DNA of 64,000 nucleotides from CAILUG01 sp038125665 (GTDB lineage: Bacteria; Pseudomonadota; Gammaproteobacteria; Pseudomonadales; Pseudohongiellaceae): positions 47,007-111,006 of the forward strand of contig JAYPEI010000006.1 of assembly GCA_038125665.1 (NCBI GenBank), read 5' to 3'. Below, piece by piece: positions 53,502 to 62,746 of this stretch. Made by a program: the position numbers and the translations under genes. The notes beneath the pieces are model-generated. The model was not told the DNA's origin, ran no database searches, and saw only the letters and a program-made list of their open reading frames with translations. Within the stretch, counting starts at the first letter, position 1, and every line of letters starts with the position of its first letter.

Positions 53502-54650
53502 ATGAAACTAAAAGATTGTCATAATTTTCAAGATTTTCGTGAATTAGCTAAACGCAGATTACCCTCTCCGATCTTTCATTATATTGATGGTGCTGCTGAT
53601 GATGAGGTAACGTATCGCCGTAATACAGCTGCTTATGATGATGTAGACTTGATTCCAAATGTGCTTGCTGGTGTTGAAGACATTGACATGTCAGTGGAAA
53701 TATTTGGAAAAAAATTAGCAATGCCACTTTACTGTGCCCCCACTGCATTACAACGACTTTTTCATCATGATGGAGAAAGAGCTGTAGCTCAGGCAGCAGA
53801 AAAATTTGGCACCATGTTCGGCGTTTCATCTTTAGGCACGGTAAGCGTGGAGGAGATCGATTCTCTTATTAACACACCTAAAATGTTTCAGTATTATTTT
53901 CACAAAGACCGCGGTTTGAACCAAAGCCTACTTGATAGAGCAAAAGCGGCGAATTTTGATGTCCTTGCCCTGACAGTTGATACGATTACTGGTGGTAATC
54001 GTGAGCGCGATTTACGAACAGGATTTACTTCGCCCCCAAAATTAAATATACAATCATTACTGAGCTTTGCAGTGAGACCATCTTGGGCTTGGAACTATTT
54101 CACACATCCAGCTTTTGAATTACCTCATTTGAGTACTCACATTAAAGAAGGCTCTAATCTGGCTACCTCAATTGGTTCGTACTTCTCAACGATGCTTGAT
54201 CAATCTATGAGTTGGAAAGACGCTGAGGAACTCTGTGCTCGCTGGAATGGCCACTTTGCCCTTAAGGGCGTTATGAGTGTTGAAGATGCCAGAAGAGCCG
54301 TAGACATCGGATGTACAGGCATAATGATTTCTAATCATGGGGGGCGACAACTAGATGGTGGCCGTAGTCCTTTTGATCAGCTTGCGGAAATTGTTGATGC
54401 CGTTGGTGACAAAATTGATGTGATTTGCGAAGGCGGTATTCAGCGTGGAACTCACGTTTTAAAAGCTATGTCTTTAGGAGCTAAGGCCTGCTCTGGCGGG
54501 CGCATGTACTTATACGCTTTGGCAGCGGCAGGGCAACCGGGTGTAGAGCGTGCGCTTTCACAGTATCGTACTGAAATAGAACGTGGCATGAAGCTAATGG
54601 GCTGTAAAAGAATTAGCGATCTGGGAAGACACAATCTCCGTTGGCGCTGA
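53502..54650 (+). CDS. lldD: FMN-dependent alpha-hydroxyacid dehydrogenase, LldD type
   Basis: Members oxidise L-lactate, glycolate or related 2-hydroxyacids with FMN and pass electrons to the respiratory chain or oxygen. The 382 residues have FHYIDGAADDEVTYRRN, PLYCAPTALQRLFHHDGE, ALTVDTITGGNRERDLRTGF and the active-site SNHGGRQLDGGRSPF (catalytic His279). LldD is the closest named family, but the substrate cannot be read from sequence. AAGGAGCAGGA precedes the ATG. It converges on ggt with two bases between stop codons. Confidence 0.88.
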   Translation: MKLKDCHNFQDFRELAKRRLPSPIFHYIDGAADDEVTYRRNTAAYDDVDLIPNVLAGVEDIDMSVEIFGKKLAMPLYCAPTALQRLFHHDGERAVAQAAEKFGTMFGVSSLGTVSVEEIDSLINTPKMFQYYFHKDRGLNQSLLDRAKAANFDVLALTVDTITGGNRERDLRTGFTSPPKLNIQSLLSFAVRPSWAWNYFTHPAFELPHLSTHIKEGSNLATSIGSYFSTMLDQSMSWKDAEELCARWNGHFALKGVMSVEDARRAVDIGCTGIMISNHGGRQLDGGRSPFDQLAEIVDAVGDKIDVICEGGIQRGTHVLKAMSLGAKACSGGRMYLYALAAAGQPGVERALSQYRTEIERGMKLMGCKRISDLGRHNLRWR

Positions 54651-54652
54651 AG

Positions 54653-56371
54653 CTAATCACCGGCCACGCCACCCACATTACGAGGGTCCGAAACACCAAT
54701 GACTTCACTGTCGGTAATCTCTATGGTATTGGCATCACCAATGCCATAGGCGCCTTCTGTAAGTCCTTTGTAATCCATATTTTTTAGTTCTTTTAAGGCT
54801 GCTGGAGGTATTGCACCAGGTTCATACCGAACCATGTCTGGCATCCATTGGTGATGTATACGTGGTGCTGCCACTGCATCTTCAACACTCATACCATGAT
54901 CAAGGACATTGAGTATGACCTGCAGTACAGTATTGATAATGGTTGAACCTCCTGGAGAGCCTGTGATTAAAGTTACCTGCCCATTTTTTTTTATGATGGT
55001 AGGTGTCATTGAGCTAAGCATCCGCTTACCTGGAGCAATAGCGTTCGCATCTCCTCCTAGCAAACCAAATGAGTTAGGTGTGTATGGCTTACTAGAGAAA
55101 TCATCCATTTCGTTATTCAATAAAAATCCAGCTCCAGTGACTACTTTTCGATTGCCATAGGAGCGATTCAATGTGGTTGTCACTGAGACGGCCATTCCTT
55201 GACTATCGACCACCGAGTAGTGGGTAGTCTGCATACTTTCTTTAGGCCATGCGCCAGCTTTTATTTGTGTACTTAAAGTCGCATGTGAGGGCTCTACATC
55301 AGAAAAGCGTTCTCTCGCATATCCCTTATCCATGAGCTTAGCCATTGGAACTTCATAAAAGTCAGGATCTCCAAGATATTCCGCACGGTCAGCATAGGCT
55401 CTGCGTTGAGCTTCAATCATGAGTTGCAGTGTTTTGACATTTCCCCAACCCAACTTTCCTAGGTTGTACGGTTCAAGCATATTGAGCATTTGAATAAGCA
55501 AAATGCCACCGGAGGAGGGGGGTGGCATGGACCAAATTTCAAAGCCATGATACTCGCCTCGAACAGGTTCTCGCCAAATGGGTTTGTAACCTTCAAGATC
55601 GGCATATGAAATCAAGCCATTAGCGCGTTGCATTTCATTGACTATAAGATCGGCTGTCTTCCCACGATAAAATCCATCTCTGCCAGCTTTCGCAATGCGT
55701 TTGAGGGTATCCGCCAAATCGGGCTGCGTCCAAAGTTCACCGGCTCTATAAGCTACATTATCATGGGTAAAAATTGCTATGGCTGCTTCATTTTCTCTAA
55801 AGGCGGAGAGGTTGTCTTGGAACTGGCCGGCTATGTCCTCATTGAGGATAAAGCCATTTTCAGCTAGCTCGATCGCAGGAGCTAATACTTGCTGTCTTGG
55901 GAGACTACCATAGCGCTCAAGGGCTTCTAACATGCCAGCCACAGAGCCAGGGACTCCAGAGGATTTCATGCTACTTAATGCTAACTTCCTATCTACATTA
56001 CCACTGGCATCAAGAAACATATCTCTAGTTGCCAAGATGGGTGCAGTTTCACGATAATCCAAAGTATTAACTGAGCCATTGGGTAGTGAAATAACCATAA
56101 ACCCACCACCGCCAATATTTCCAGCCGAAGGGTAGGTTACTGCCAGCGCAAAACCTGTTGCCACTGCTGCATCAATGGCATTCCCTCCCTCTCTTAGGAT
56201 GCGCTGGCCTGCTTCTGAAGCAAGATCAGATCTTGAAGCAACCATGTAGCTCTCACCATGCAGTGTCTCTCCTATACTCGCTAAAGGAAGCAGAAGAGCT
56301 ATCATAGCCAACACAACCATCAAGCTTTCTTGGTGCTTGGAAATTTTGTTAGAACTTTGAATATTTCTCAT
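54653..56371 (-). CDS. ggt: Gamma-glutamyltransferase (glutathione hydrolase)
   Basis: Ggt cleaves gamma-glutamyl bonds of glutathione in the periplasm and self-cleaves into two subunits. The 572-residue precursor has a Sec signal (hydrophobic core about 17-33). The predicted nucleophile is Thr382 of QTTHYSVVD, the N-terminus of the small subunit. NIGGGGFMVI, DYRETAP, NNEMDDFSSKP, LSSMTPTI and LITGSPGGSTI are typical. An internal ATG at codon 18 would remove the basic n-region, so I keep the first. It lies near alkB-like and glutathione reductase genes, a loose thiol/damage neighbourhood. Confidence 0.95.
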   Translation of the reverse strand: MRNIQSSNKISKHQESLMVVLAMIALLLPLASIGETLHGESYMVASRSDLASEAGQRILREGGNAIDAAVATGFALAVTYPSAGNIGGGGFMVISLPNGSVNTLDYRETAPILATRDMFLDASGNVDRKLALSSMKSSGVPGSVAGMLEALERYGSLPRQQVLAPAIELAENGFILNEDIAGQFQDNLSAFRENEAAIAIFTHDNVAYRAGELWTQPDLADTLKRIAKAGRDGFYRGKTADLIVNEMQRANGLISYADLEGYKPIWREPVRGEYHGFEIWSMPPPSSGGILLIQMLNMLEPYNLGKLGWGNVKTLQLMIEAQRRAYADRAEYLGDPDFYEVPMAKLMDKGYARERFSDVEPSHATLSTQIKAGAWPKESMQTTHYSVVDSQGMAVSVTTTLNRSYGNRKVVTGAGFLLNNEMDDFSSKPYTPNSFGLLGGDANAIAPGKRMLSSMTPTIIKKNGQVTLITGSPGGSTIINTVLQVILNVLDHGMSVEDAVAAPRIHHQWMPDMVRYEPGAIPPAALKELKNMDYKGLTEGAYGIGDANTIEITDSEVIGVSDPRNVGGVAGD

Positions 56372-56418
56372 TATTTGGCATCCAATACTTTATCTTTAAG
56401 GCTTGACCTTGAAAGTTA

Positions 56419-57039
56419 TCATGCTGATTTTGACAAACCTGGAAGATAACGAAAAGTAAGATTTAGTCTAGGAAGAGTAACTCTTCTCTGTTTTGGGAGC
56501 TGATGCTCCCAGTTCTCTTGACATCCAGAACCCATAATTAGTAGAGAGCCCAAACCAAGGTCTAGCTCTACTAGCTCATCTTTCAACTTCTTGTTCATCT
56601 TGGGGCGAATTTGGAATTTCCTATAACACCCTAAACTTAGGGAAGCGATAATTGGCTTTACTCCAAGCTCCGGTTCGTTATCACTATGCCAACCCATACT
56701 ATCCTGGCCATCACGGTATAAATTTGCAAGCACCGCATTGAATGATGCGCCGCTTTCACTCATGATTTTTTCTCGAAGATCTTCGAGTTCGGCAGAGAAT
56801 GGATTTGCAGGCAAGGTGAGGCGAGAGTACGTGTATGTCCGTCCTTCTGTGCTAAACCATGCTTGTAATCTTGGTAATTGTACCTGTCTTCCGTAAAGGA
56901 AAATATTATCTTTTCGCCAAGGCATACTTCTTATGAAAAGATCTAACAAGCGTTTTTGCTCACTAGCCTCTAACCAGTTAGGGATATGGGTAATACTGCT
57001 GTTCCCCAAGAGAATCTCTTCTTTTTTTACTGTACTCAT
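56419..57039 (-). CDS. AlkB-like Fe(II)/2-oxoglutarate dioxygenase
   Basis: The 206-residue protein is of the AlkB family, which oxidatively removes alkyl groups from nucleic acid bases. The iron ligands are His118 and Asp120 (GWHSDNEPELG) and His179 (WEHQLPK), and the 2-oxoglutarate Arg lies in RLNLTFRYLP. The TEGRTYTYSRLTLPANPF segment resembles the nucleotide-recognition lid of AlkB homologues close to human ALKBH2/3. Whether DNA or RNA is the substrate is unclear. No strong Shine-Dalgarno precedes the ATG. Confidence 0.88.
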   Translation of the reverse strand: MSTVKKEEILLGNSSITHIPNWLEASEQKRLLDLFIRSMPWRKDNIFLYGRQVQLPRLQAWFSTEGRTYTYSRLTLPANPFSAELEDLREKIMSESGASFNAVLANLYRDGQDSMGWHSDNEPELGVKPIIASLSLGCYRKFQIRPKMNKKLKDELVELDLGLGSLLIMGSGCQENWEHQLPKQRRVTLPRLNLTFRYLPGLSKSA

Positions 57040-57469
57040 AACTAATTATAGCAAAATAAGCTTGTTTAGCTTAGCTTCCTGCGGTTAAGTTTTTAAAAGA
57101 TGTTCTCTAGCTCTATGATCAAATGCTTCCAATTAATAATTAATAACAGGTGATTGATCGTAGTAAGCTTCTTTGAAAAAAATCGCTGAAGCAAACTTTT
57201 GCTCTATTTCCGCTTGGGAAATGCTGATAATTTTTTCTGTTAATACTTTGCCGTTTTGCAATATTGTTTTAAGTTTAAGTGAAAACTCTTATTTTTGACT
57301 TTCATACACATGAAATCCCCTTGGTTTTTCTAGTGAGTTGTACGCTAATTAAACAATTGCCATAGTAATTATAAAATGAGAGCAGAATTCAGTAAGCAAT
57401 ATTCAACCATAGTCAGTAGAATCAGATGACTTATGACTTCTAGGCTAGTCATTATTAGGGAGTATTAGG
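57040..57469. other. AlkB-gor gap: AT-rich region with a gene remnant
   Basis: This 430-base divergent gap must hold the promoters for the AlkB-like gene (leftward) and gor (rightward). Besides the small frameshifted frame annotated separately, I see no RNA gene or clear repeat. Confidence 0.4.
57133..57311 (-). pseudogene. Small gene broken by an apparent one-base frameshift
   Basis: On the minus strand an ATG at 57311 is preceded by AAGGGGA at good spacing and starts MCMKVKNK, but this frame stops at 57240. One frame over, starting in the same AAG codon, runs EFSLKLKTILQNGKVLTEKI and about 30 more residues with ordinary protein composition to a stop at 57133. Adding one G after AAG (57288) would join the two into a protein of about 59 residues. 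It could be a real small gene with a base missing in this assembly, a decayed gene, or a programmed shift. I recognise no family. Confidence 0.3.
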
Positions 57470-58861
57470 ATGGTTGCTGTTAAAGAGGTAGATTTTTTTG
57501 TTATTGGCGCCGGGTCTGGAGGTGTAAGAGCAGCAAGGACTGCAGCAGCACTTGGTGCCTCGGTTGCCATAGCTGAAGACAAGTATTTTGGGGGCACTTG
57601 TGTAAATGTAGGTTGCATACCCAAAAAACTTTATTCCTATGCTTCACACTATCATTTTAACTTTCAAGAGAGTCGAGGTTTTGGTTGGGAGTTTAAATCA
57701 GCTCCTCAATTCAATTGGCGAACCTTGCGAGAAAACAAAAAAAAAGAAATCTCACGACTGCAAGATATTTATATCAATTTGTTACGGACATCTAACGTCT
57801 CAGTTTATGAGGGTAGGGCTAAGCTCTTGGACGCTCATACAATACAAGTGGGTGAAGAACTAATACGAGCTACTTATATATTGATAGCTGTGGGTGGTTG
57901 GCCTCAACCCTTAGATATCCCTGGGGGTGGGCTTGCCTTGGACTCTAATGCTATTTTTGACTTGCCCAGGTTACCTAAACGTCTATTAATTATTGGGGGC
58001 GGCTATATAGCTGTCGAATTTGCTGGGATTTTTGCTGGGTTAGGCGTACAAACTAGTTTGAGCTACCGTGGTGATAAGCTTTTACGAGGTTTCGATAGTG
58101 ATATCCAAAGACACTTTACTCAAGAAATCCAGCGTCACTTAGATTTCCGACCCCAGACCCAAATTACTACTATTTCGGTTGACCCTAAGGGCACTTTGAC
58201 GGTGACTTACACGGATGGAAAAGAGCAGGAGGTAGATGCAGTTCTAGCGGCAGTCGGGCGCCTCCCAAGAACTCAAGATTTAGGTCTTGAGAATACTCAA
58301 GTAAAACTCTCCAATTCTGGTCAAATTGCAGTTGATGAGCAACTCCAAACTAATGAGCCCTCAATTTTTGCTGTGGGTGATGTTGTAGGTCATATGACAC
58401 TCACACCAGTGGCATTAGCTGAAGGTATGTTTGTAGCAGATAAGCTGTTTGGCACAGGTAAAAGGCAATTAAATTATGAAAATATTCCAACTGCTGTGTT
58501 TAGCCACCCAAACCTCGCGACAGTTGGTCTTACACAAGAGCAAGCTCAGGATAGGTATCACCATCTTAAAATCTTTGAGAGCAACTTTAGACATCTTCGC
58601 CATACATTATCTGGCTCCAACGAACGAACCTACATAAAAATTATCGTGGATGCAGGTACTGATAAGGTCTTGGGAATGCATATGATGGGGTCAGACGCAG
58701 GAGAAATCATACAAGGTTTTGCCTCAGCAATGATTGCAGGAATTACAAAAGCACAATTAGATAACACAATAGGTATTCATCCCACAGCCGCTGAGGAATT
58801 CGTGACTTTACGTACTCTAAGCTATGAGTGGAAGTCTACGGAAGAGTTGAACTTATCATAG
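57470..58861 (+). CDS. gor: Glutathione-disulfide reductase
   Basis: Gor reduces oxidised glutathione with NADPH. The 463-residue flavoprotein has the FAD loop FFVIGAGSGGVRAA, the redox pair GGTCVNVGCIPKK (Cys44, Cys49), the NADPH loop GGGYIAVEFAGIFAGLG followed by SYRGDKLLRGFD with the two Arg that favour NADPH, and the C-terminal IGIHPTAAEEFVTLR (active-site His-Glu). AGGGAG precedes the ATG. The residues distinguish it from lipoamide dehydrogenase. A strong hairpin follows the gene. Confidence 0.96.
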   Translation: MVAVKEVDFFVIGAGSGGVRAARTAAALGASVAIAEDKYFGGTCVNVGCIPKKLYSYASHYHFNFQESRGFGWEFKSAPQFNWRTLRENKKKEISRLQDIYINLLRTSNVSVYEGRAKLLDAHTIQVGEELIRATYILIAVGGWPQPLDIPGGGLALDSNAIFDLPRLPKRLLIIGGGYIAVEFAGIFAGLGVQTSLSYRGDKLLRGFDSDIQRHFTQEIQRHLDFRPQTQITTISVDPKGTLTVTYTDGKEQEVDAVLAAVGRLPRTQDLGLENTQVKLSNSGQIAVDEQLQTNEPSIFAVGDVVGHMTLTPVALAEGMFVADKLFGTGKRQLNYENIPTAVFSHPNLATVGLTQEQAQDRYHHLKIFESNFRHLRHTLSGSNERTYIKIIVDAGTDKVLGMHMMGSDAGEIIQGFASAMIAGITKAQLDNTIGIHPTAAEEFVTLRTLSYEWKSTEELNLS

Positions 58862-58921
58862 ACTTTATAATGGTTATTGTTTGAGATATCTCATGATAGA
58901 GTAGAACTTTACTCCTACCTA

Positions 58922-58951
58922 TATTTCCGGTAATCTTTATTACCGGAAATA
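58922..58951. repeat. 13-bp perfect inverted repeat between gor and the recombinase gene
   Basis: TATTTCCGGTAAT and ATTACCGGAAATA flank a CTTT centre. It can form a very stable hairpin, so it may terminate gor transcripts, although no T-tract follows on either strand. Its geometry also fits a tyrosine recombinase core site if read as 11-bp arms around an 8-bp centre. It lies 72 bases before the recombinase start. I saw no second copy in the window. Confidence 0.5.
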
Positions 58952-59023
58952 GCTATAACTGCTATGAAGATATTCTTAAAATAACTTTCATGCTAAAACA
59001 GACACTTATATTGGATATGTAAA

Positions 59024-60235
59024 GTGAAAAATAAATGTCCATTGCCTTTTTTTGACACTCTGGAATCGATGGCTAACCCTTTCCGGAATCCTGTCCAGGA
59101 TGTTGAGCACCTCCAACTAGAAGCCGAACCAGAAAATGCTATTCAAGATTATCAATACGCAAGTGAATTTTTGTATAGCTATCGTGGTAGCCCAGATACG
59201 TATTCTTCATATCGTAGAGAAATTGAGCACTTCCTACACTGGATTTGGATAATTGCTGTTAAACCTTTGAAATACATACGCCGTGACGATATTGAAGCTT
59301 ATATAGAATTTGCACAAAAACCTCCAAAGAATTGGATCGGCCAAACTCAACAGCCTCGGTTTGTAGTTAGATCCGGTGAACGCCTGCCAAATCCTGATTG
59401 GAAGCCATACCTTGGCCAAAGTGGCGAATACAGTTTATCTCAGAGCGGAGTTCAGGCAATCTTTGGTGTTTTAAGTTCTTTCTTTAACTACCTGATTCAA
59501 GAGGATTATTTACAGGCAAACCCTGTATCCCAAATTCGACAAAAAGGAAAATTTGTAAGGAAGTCACAAGCTCAAAAAGCTATTAGGCGGCTTAGCCAGC
59601 TTCAATGGAACTATGTTATTGAAAATGCGGAGAATTTAGCCAAGAATGACGCAAAAACTCATGAGCGGACACTATTTATAATGAACGCGTTGTTCGGTAT
59701 GTATTTACGTATTTCAGAGCTTGTTGAAACCTCACGTTGGAAGCCAACAATGGGAGATTTTGAGCGCGACCTTGAGGGTAACTGGTGGTTTCGCACTGTA
59801 GGCAAAGGTAATAAAGAAAGATTGATCTCAGTATCTGATAGTATGCTTGAGGCTCTGAAAAGATACCGTCAAAGTCGAGGACTTGGCTTGCTCCCAATGC
59901 CAGGGGAAAATACCCCGTTAGTGCATAAAACACGTGGACAAGGTGGTATCACGAGCACACGTCAGATAAGACTGATTGTAGAAGAAGTATTTAACTGCGC
60001 GATGGAGAATCTAAGAAAAGATGGCTTTGAGGAAGAAGCAGTCGCATTGTCTGGAGCTACAGTCCACTGGTTACGCCATACCGGTATATCAGAAGATGTA
60101 AAATTTCGTCCTAGGGAACATGTCAGGGATGATGCCGGTCATGGTTCCTCCGCCATCACAGATCGCTATATAGATGTTGAATTTCGTGAACGTCATGCTT
60201 CAGCAAAAAAGAAGAAAATAAATCCAGAACACTGA
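59024..60235 (+). CDS. Orphan tyrosine recombinase/integrase
   Basis: The 403-residue protein has an N-terminal SAM-like DNA-binding domain (about 45-185, YSSYRREIEHFLHWIW) and a C-terminal catalytic domain with a complete residue set: Arg229 (MYLRISELVE), a Lys in the VGKGNKER hairpin, His348 and Arg351 (HWLRHTG), His373 (AGHGSSAITDRY) and nucleophile Tyr382. It is longer than XerC/XerD (about 300), with inserts in both domains. Start is GTG at 59024; an ATG at 59069 is possible. No excisionase, phage genes, tRNA or att repeats surround it, so its substrate is unknown. The basic KKKKINPEH tail may bind DNA. Confidence 0.88.
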   Translation: MKNKCPLPFFDTLESMANPFRNPVQDVEHLQLEAEPENAIQDYQYASEFLYSYRGSPDTYSSYRREIEHFLHWIWIIAVKPLKYIRRDDIEAYIEFAQKPPKNWIGQTQQPRFVVRSGERLPNPDWKPYLGQSGEYSLSQSGVQAIFGVLSSFFNYLIQEDYLQANPVSQIRQKGKFVRKSQAQKAIRRLSQLQWNYVIENAENLAKNDAKTHERTLFIMNALFGMYLRISELVETSRWKPTMGDFERDLEGNWWFRTVGKGNKERLISVSDSMLEALKRYRQSRGLGLLPMPGENTPLVHKTRGQGGITSTRQIRLIVEEVFNCAMENLRKDGFEEEAVALSGATVHWLRHTGISEDVKFRPREHVRDDAGHGSSAITDRYIDVEFRERHASAKKKKINPEH

Positions 60236-60318
60236 TTATCTCAGTACAATAGATGTAAACTCACTAAGACTGTAATATGCTCAAAGAAGTAATAGCAGGG
60301 TAATCGAAGGTTAAATTC

Positions 60319-62607
60319 ATGCTGTTTTCAGGATCTGAAATTTTAAATAAGTCCTCATTCTCACTATCCACAAAGATGACCACCAAAGGGTTGGTTGGCG
60401 CCCTATTTCTGCTTGGTATCCTGGGGCTACCTATCTCTGGACAGGCCCAACAACCTAATTGGTTACCCGCAGAAATCCCTCTGGATCTCGATTCAATATA
60501 TGAGCCTCTGAGCCCTGAATTAGGCTATGAGCGCACTACTAGACAAATCCTGGATCAACTTAAGCGCTACCATTATGACAAAATAACCCTTGATGATGCT
60601 TTCGCAGACACCATGATGGATGGATATTTAAAAATTCTTGATGGTGCCAGATACTATTTTACTGCAGAAGATATAGCCCACTTTGACACCTATCGTACGA
60701 CTCTAGATGAGCTACTCCAAAAAGGAGACGTCAGAGTCGGCTTTGAAATGTTTAACTTGTATCAAAAACGAATTGAAGAACGTTTACTTACTGCTATCAA
60801 AACAGTTGAAAATCCAAACCACGATTATCAATTTGACTTAAACGAGAGCATAGAATTCGATAGGTCAGAGACTCCTTGGGCTGAAAATGAAGCAGCTTTG
60901 AGAGAACTCTGGCGAAAACAGGTTAAAAGTGCTGTGCTCAATTTGAAACTTACTGACAAACCTATGGATGAAGTTTTTGAGACTCTAAGTAAACGTTACC
61001 GTTCACAATTAAGTCAGGTATTAAAAACAAAACCCTTGGATGTCTATCAACGCTATATGGACGCCATGACTTTTAGTTTTGACCCCCATAGTCAGTGGTA
61101 TGCCCCAAGAGCTGCTGAGAATTTTAATATGAGCATGCGTTTATCTCTCGAAGGTATTGGAGCAGTACTTACAACAGAGGACGAATATACGAAAGTGGTG
61201 AGTATTGTCACTGGGGGACCTGCTGACCTAACTGGAGAACTCCACCCTGCGGATAAAATTATCGGTGTTGCCCAAGGTGATGAATCTTTTGTAGATGTCA
61301 TTGGTTGGCGGGTGGATGATGTCGTTGAGTTAGTGCGAGGTGAGAAAGGCTCTGTAGTGCGTCTCAATGTCATCCCCTCCTCCTCACAATCGTCGATAGA
61401 TGCCAAGGTGATTAATATTACTAGAGACACTGTCAAACTGGAGGATTCCTCCGCAAAGAAAGAGATAGTAGAAATAACAGATGACTTTGGTGCGCATCGC
61501 ATTGGTGTTATAACACTCCCCGCCTTTTATATAGACTTTGAGGCATTACAACGTCGTGACCCGGAATATAAAAGTACGACCCGTGACGTTCATAAACTAA
61601 TTGACGAGCTCAAAGAGGAGAATATTGAAGGCTTAATCATAGATCTTCGTCAAAATGGCGGTGGTTCTCTAAGCGAGGCAAACTCCTTAGCGGGATTATT
61701 CATTACCCGTGGCCCTACAGTACAGGTACGTGATGCGGATAGAAATAATATAGTCCAAGGTGATTCTGATCCTACTGTAGTATACGACGGGCCATTGGCT
61801 GTTCTGGTAAATAGGCTTAGTGCTTCAGCTTCTGAAATTTTTGCCGGGGCTATCCAAGACTATCAACGGGGTATTGTTGTTGGATCACAAACTTTTGGTA
61901 AAGGAACTGTTCAAGAGCTCCTCAAAGTGGATGAAGGACAACTAAAAATTACTCGCGCGAAGTTCTATCGTATTTCAGGTGCCAGTACTCAGCATCAAGG
62001 TGTGATGCCAGACATTATCCTGCCAGATTTGTACGATGCAGCCGAGGATATTGGCGAGAGTTCACTTCCAACTGCCCTTCCGTGGGATACTATAGATCCC
62101 CATTACTATCGTGCCTACTCGAATCTTAAGCAACAGGTTCCAACACTAGCAGAGGCTTCGAGTGAACGTATGAGCAAAGACCCAGACTTTACTCATATTC
62201 GAGAACAAATTACTCACATGCTTGAGAGACGCGATCGAAATGAATTAACACTCAACGAGGTGGCTCTAAAAGCTGACCGTGAAGCAGAAGATGCTTGGCG
62301 ATTAGCCGCTGAAAACCGCCGCCGTGCAGCCAAGGGTATGGAATTGCTTGATGAGATCGATGATGTAAATGATGAAGAGTCATCTGGGGTAAGAGCAAGC
62401 GCTGTAGATAATTCTTCGCAAGTTGAAGAGGCAAATAATCTGTCACAGGTCGATGAATCATCAGTTCCAACAGAGCAAGATGATAGTGAGTCGGATGATA
62501 AAGAATTAGATCCGTATTACAAAGAAACTGCGCATATTCTTCTTGATCTAAAGAAGCTGGAAGAAGAAGATACGCTGACTTTAGCTTTGCGTCGTTCAGG
62601 TAATTGA
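60319..62607 (+). CDS. prc: Tail-specific protease Prc
   Basis: Prc (Tsp) is a periplasmic S41 protease that degrades tagged or misfolded proteins and processes murein hydrolases and PBP3. The 762 residues include a signal peptide ending near GQAQ, an N-terminal Prc-specific domain, a PDZ domain (about 280-370), and the catalytic Ser503 in RLSASASEIFAG with Lys528 in TFGKGTVQ, the 25-residue spacing of E. coli Ser452/Lys477. The C-terminal part has an acidic, Ser-rich segment (about 680-735) absent from E. coli (682 residues). It converges with pobA. Confidence 0.95.
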   Translation: MLFSGSEILNKSSFSLSTKMTTKGLVGALFLLGILGLPISGQAQQPNWLPAEIPLDLDSIYEPLSPELGYERTTRQILDQLKRYHYDKITLDDAFADTMMDGYLKILDGARYYFTAEDIAHFDTYRTTLDELLQKGDVRVGFEMFNLYQKRIEERLLTAIKTVENPNHDYQFDLNESIEFDRSETPWAENEAALRELWRKQVKSAVLNLKLTDKPMDEVFETLSKRYRSQLSQVLKTKPLDVYQRYMDAMTFSFDPHSQWYAPRAAENFNMSMRLSLEGIGAVLTTEDEYTKVVSIVTGGPADLTGELHPADKIIGVAQGDESFVDVIGWRVDDVVELVRGEKGSVVRLNVIPSSSQSSIDAKVINITRDTVKLEDSSAKKEIVEITDDFGAHRIGVITLPAFYIDFEALQRRDPEYKSTTRDVHKLIDELKEENIEGLIIDLRQNGGGSLSEANSLAGLFITRGPTVQVRDADRNNIVQGDSDPTVVYDGPLAVLVNRLSASASEIFAGAIQDYQRGIVVGSQTFGKGTVQELLKVDEGQLKITRAKFYRISGASTQHQGVMPDIILPDLYDAAEDIGESSLPTALPWDTIDPHYYRAYSNLKQQVPTLAEASSERMSKDPDFTHIREQITHMLERRDRNELTLNEVALKADREAEDAWRLAAENRRRAAKGMELLDEIDDVNDEESSGVRASAVDNSSQVEEANNLSQVDESSVPTEQDDSESDDKELDPYYKETAHILLDLKKLEEEDTLTLALRRSGN

Positions 62608-62666
62608 GAGTTAATTTTCTCCCATGCAGACTCATTGATACTAATATTCTTTAGTTATAAAAAATG

Positions 62667-62718
62667 AACTACAATAATTTGTAATTTTTTAGTTACTTTG
62701 TGCTTTAATTATAAAGCA
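62667..62718. terminator. Weak hairpins between convergent prc and pobA
   Basis: In the 139-base convergent gap, TACAA-TAAT-TTGTA (62670-62683) is followed by a T-rich run and could serve prc, while TGCTTTA-ATTA-TAAAGCA (62701-62718) is a perfect 7-bp stem nearer pobA. Both are AT-rich and weak. Confidence 0.28.
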
Positions 62719-62746
62719 TATAAATTGTTGACTCAGTATCACTCTA

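Noticed and set aside
59024..60235. Prophage or integrative element around the recombinase
   Set aside because: Flanking gor and prc are intact core genes and no phage, conjugation, excisionase or tRNA-end features are present; only the single recombinase is supported.
61092..61502. Open frame of 136 codons antisense to prc
   Set aside because: Covers the conserved PDZ region of prc and its composition (Ser/Thr/Ile-rich) reflects the opposite strand.
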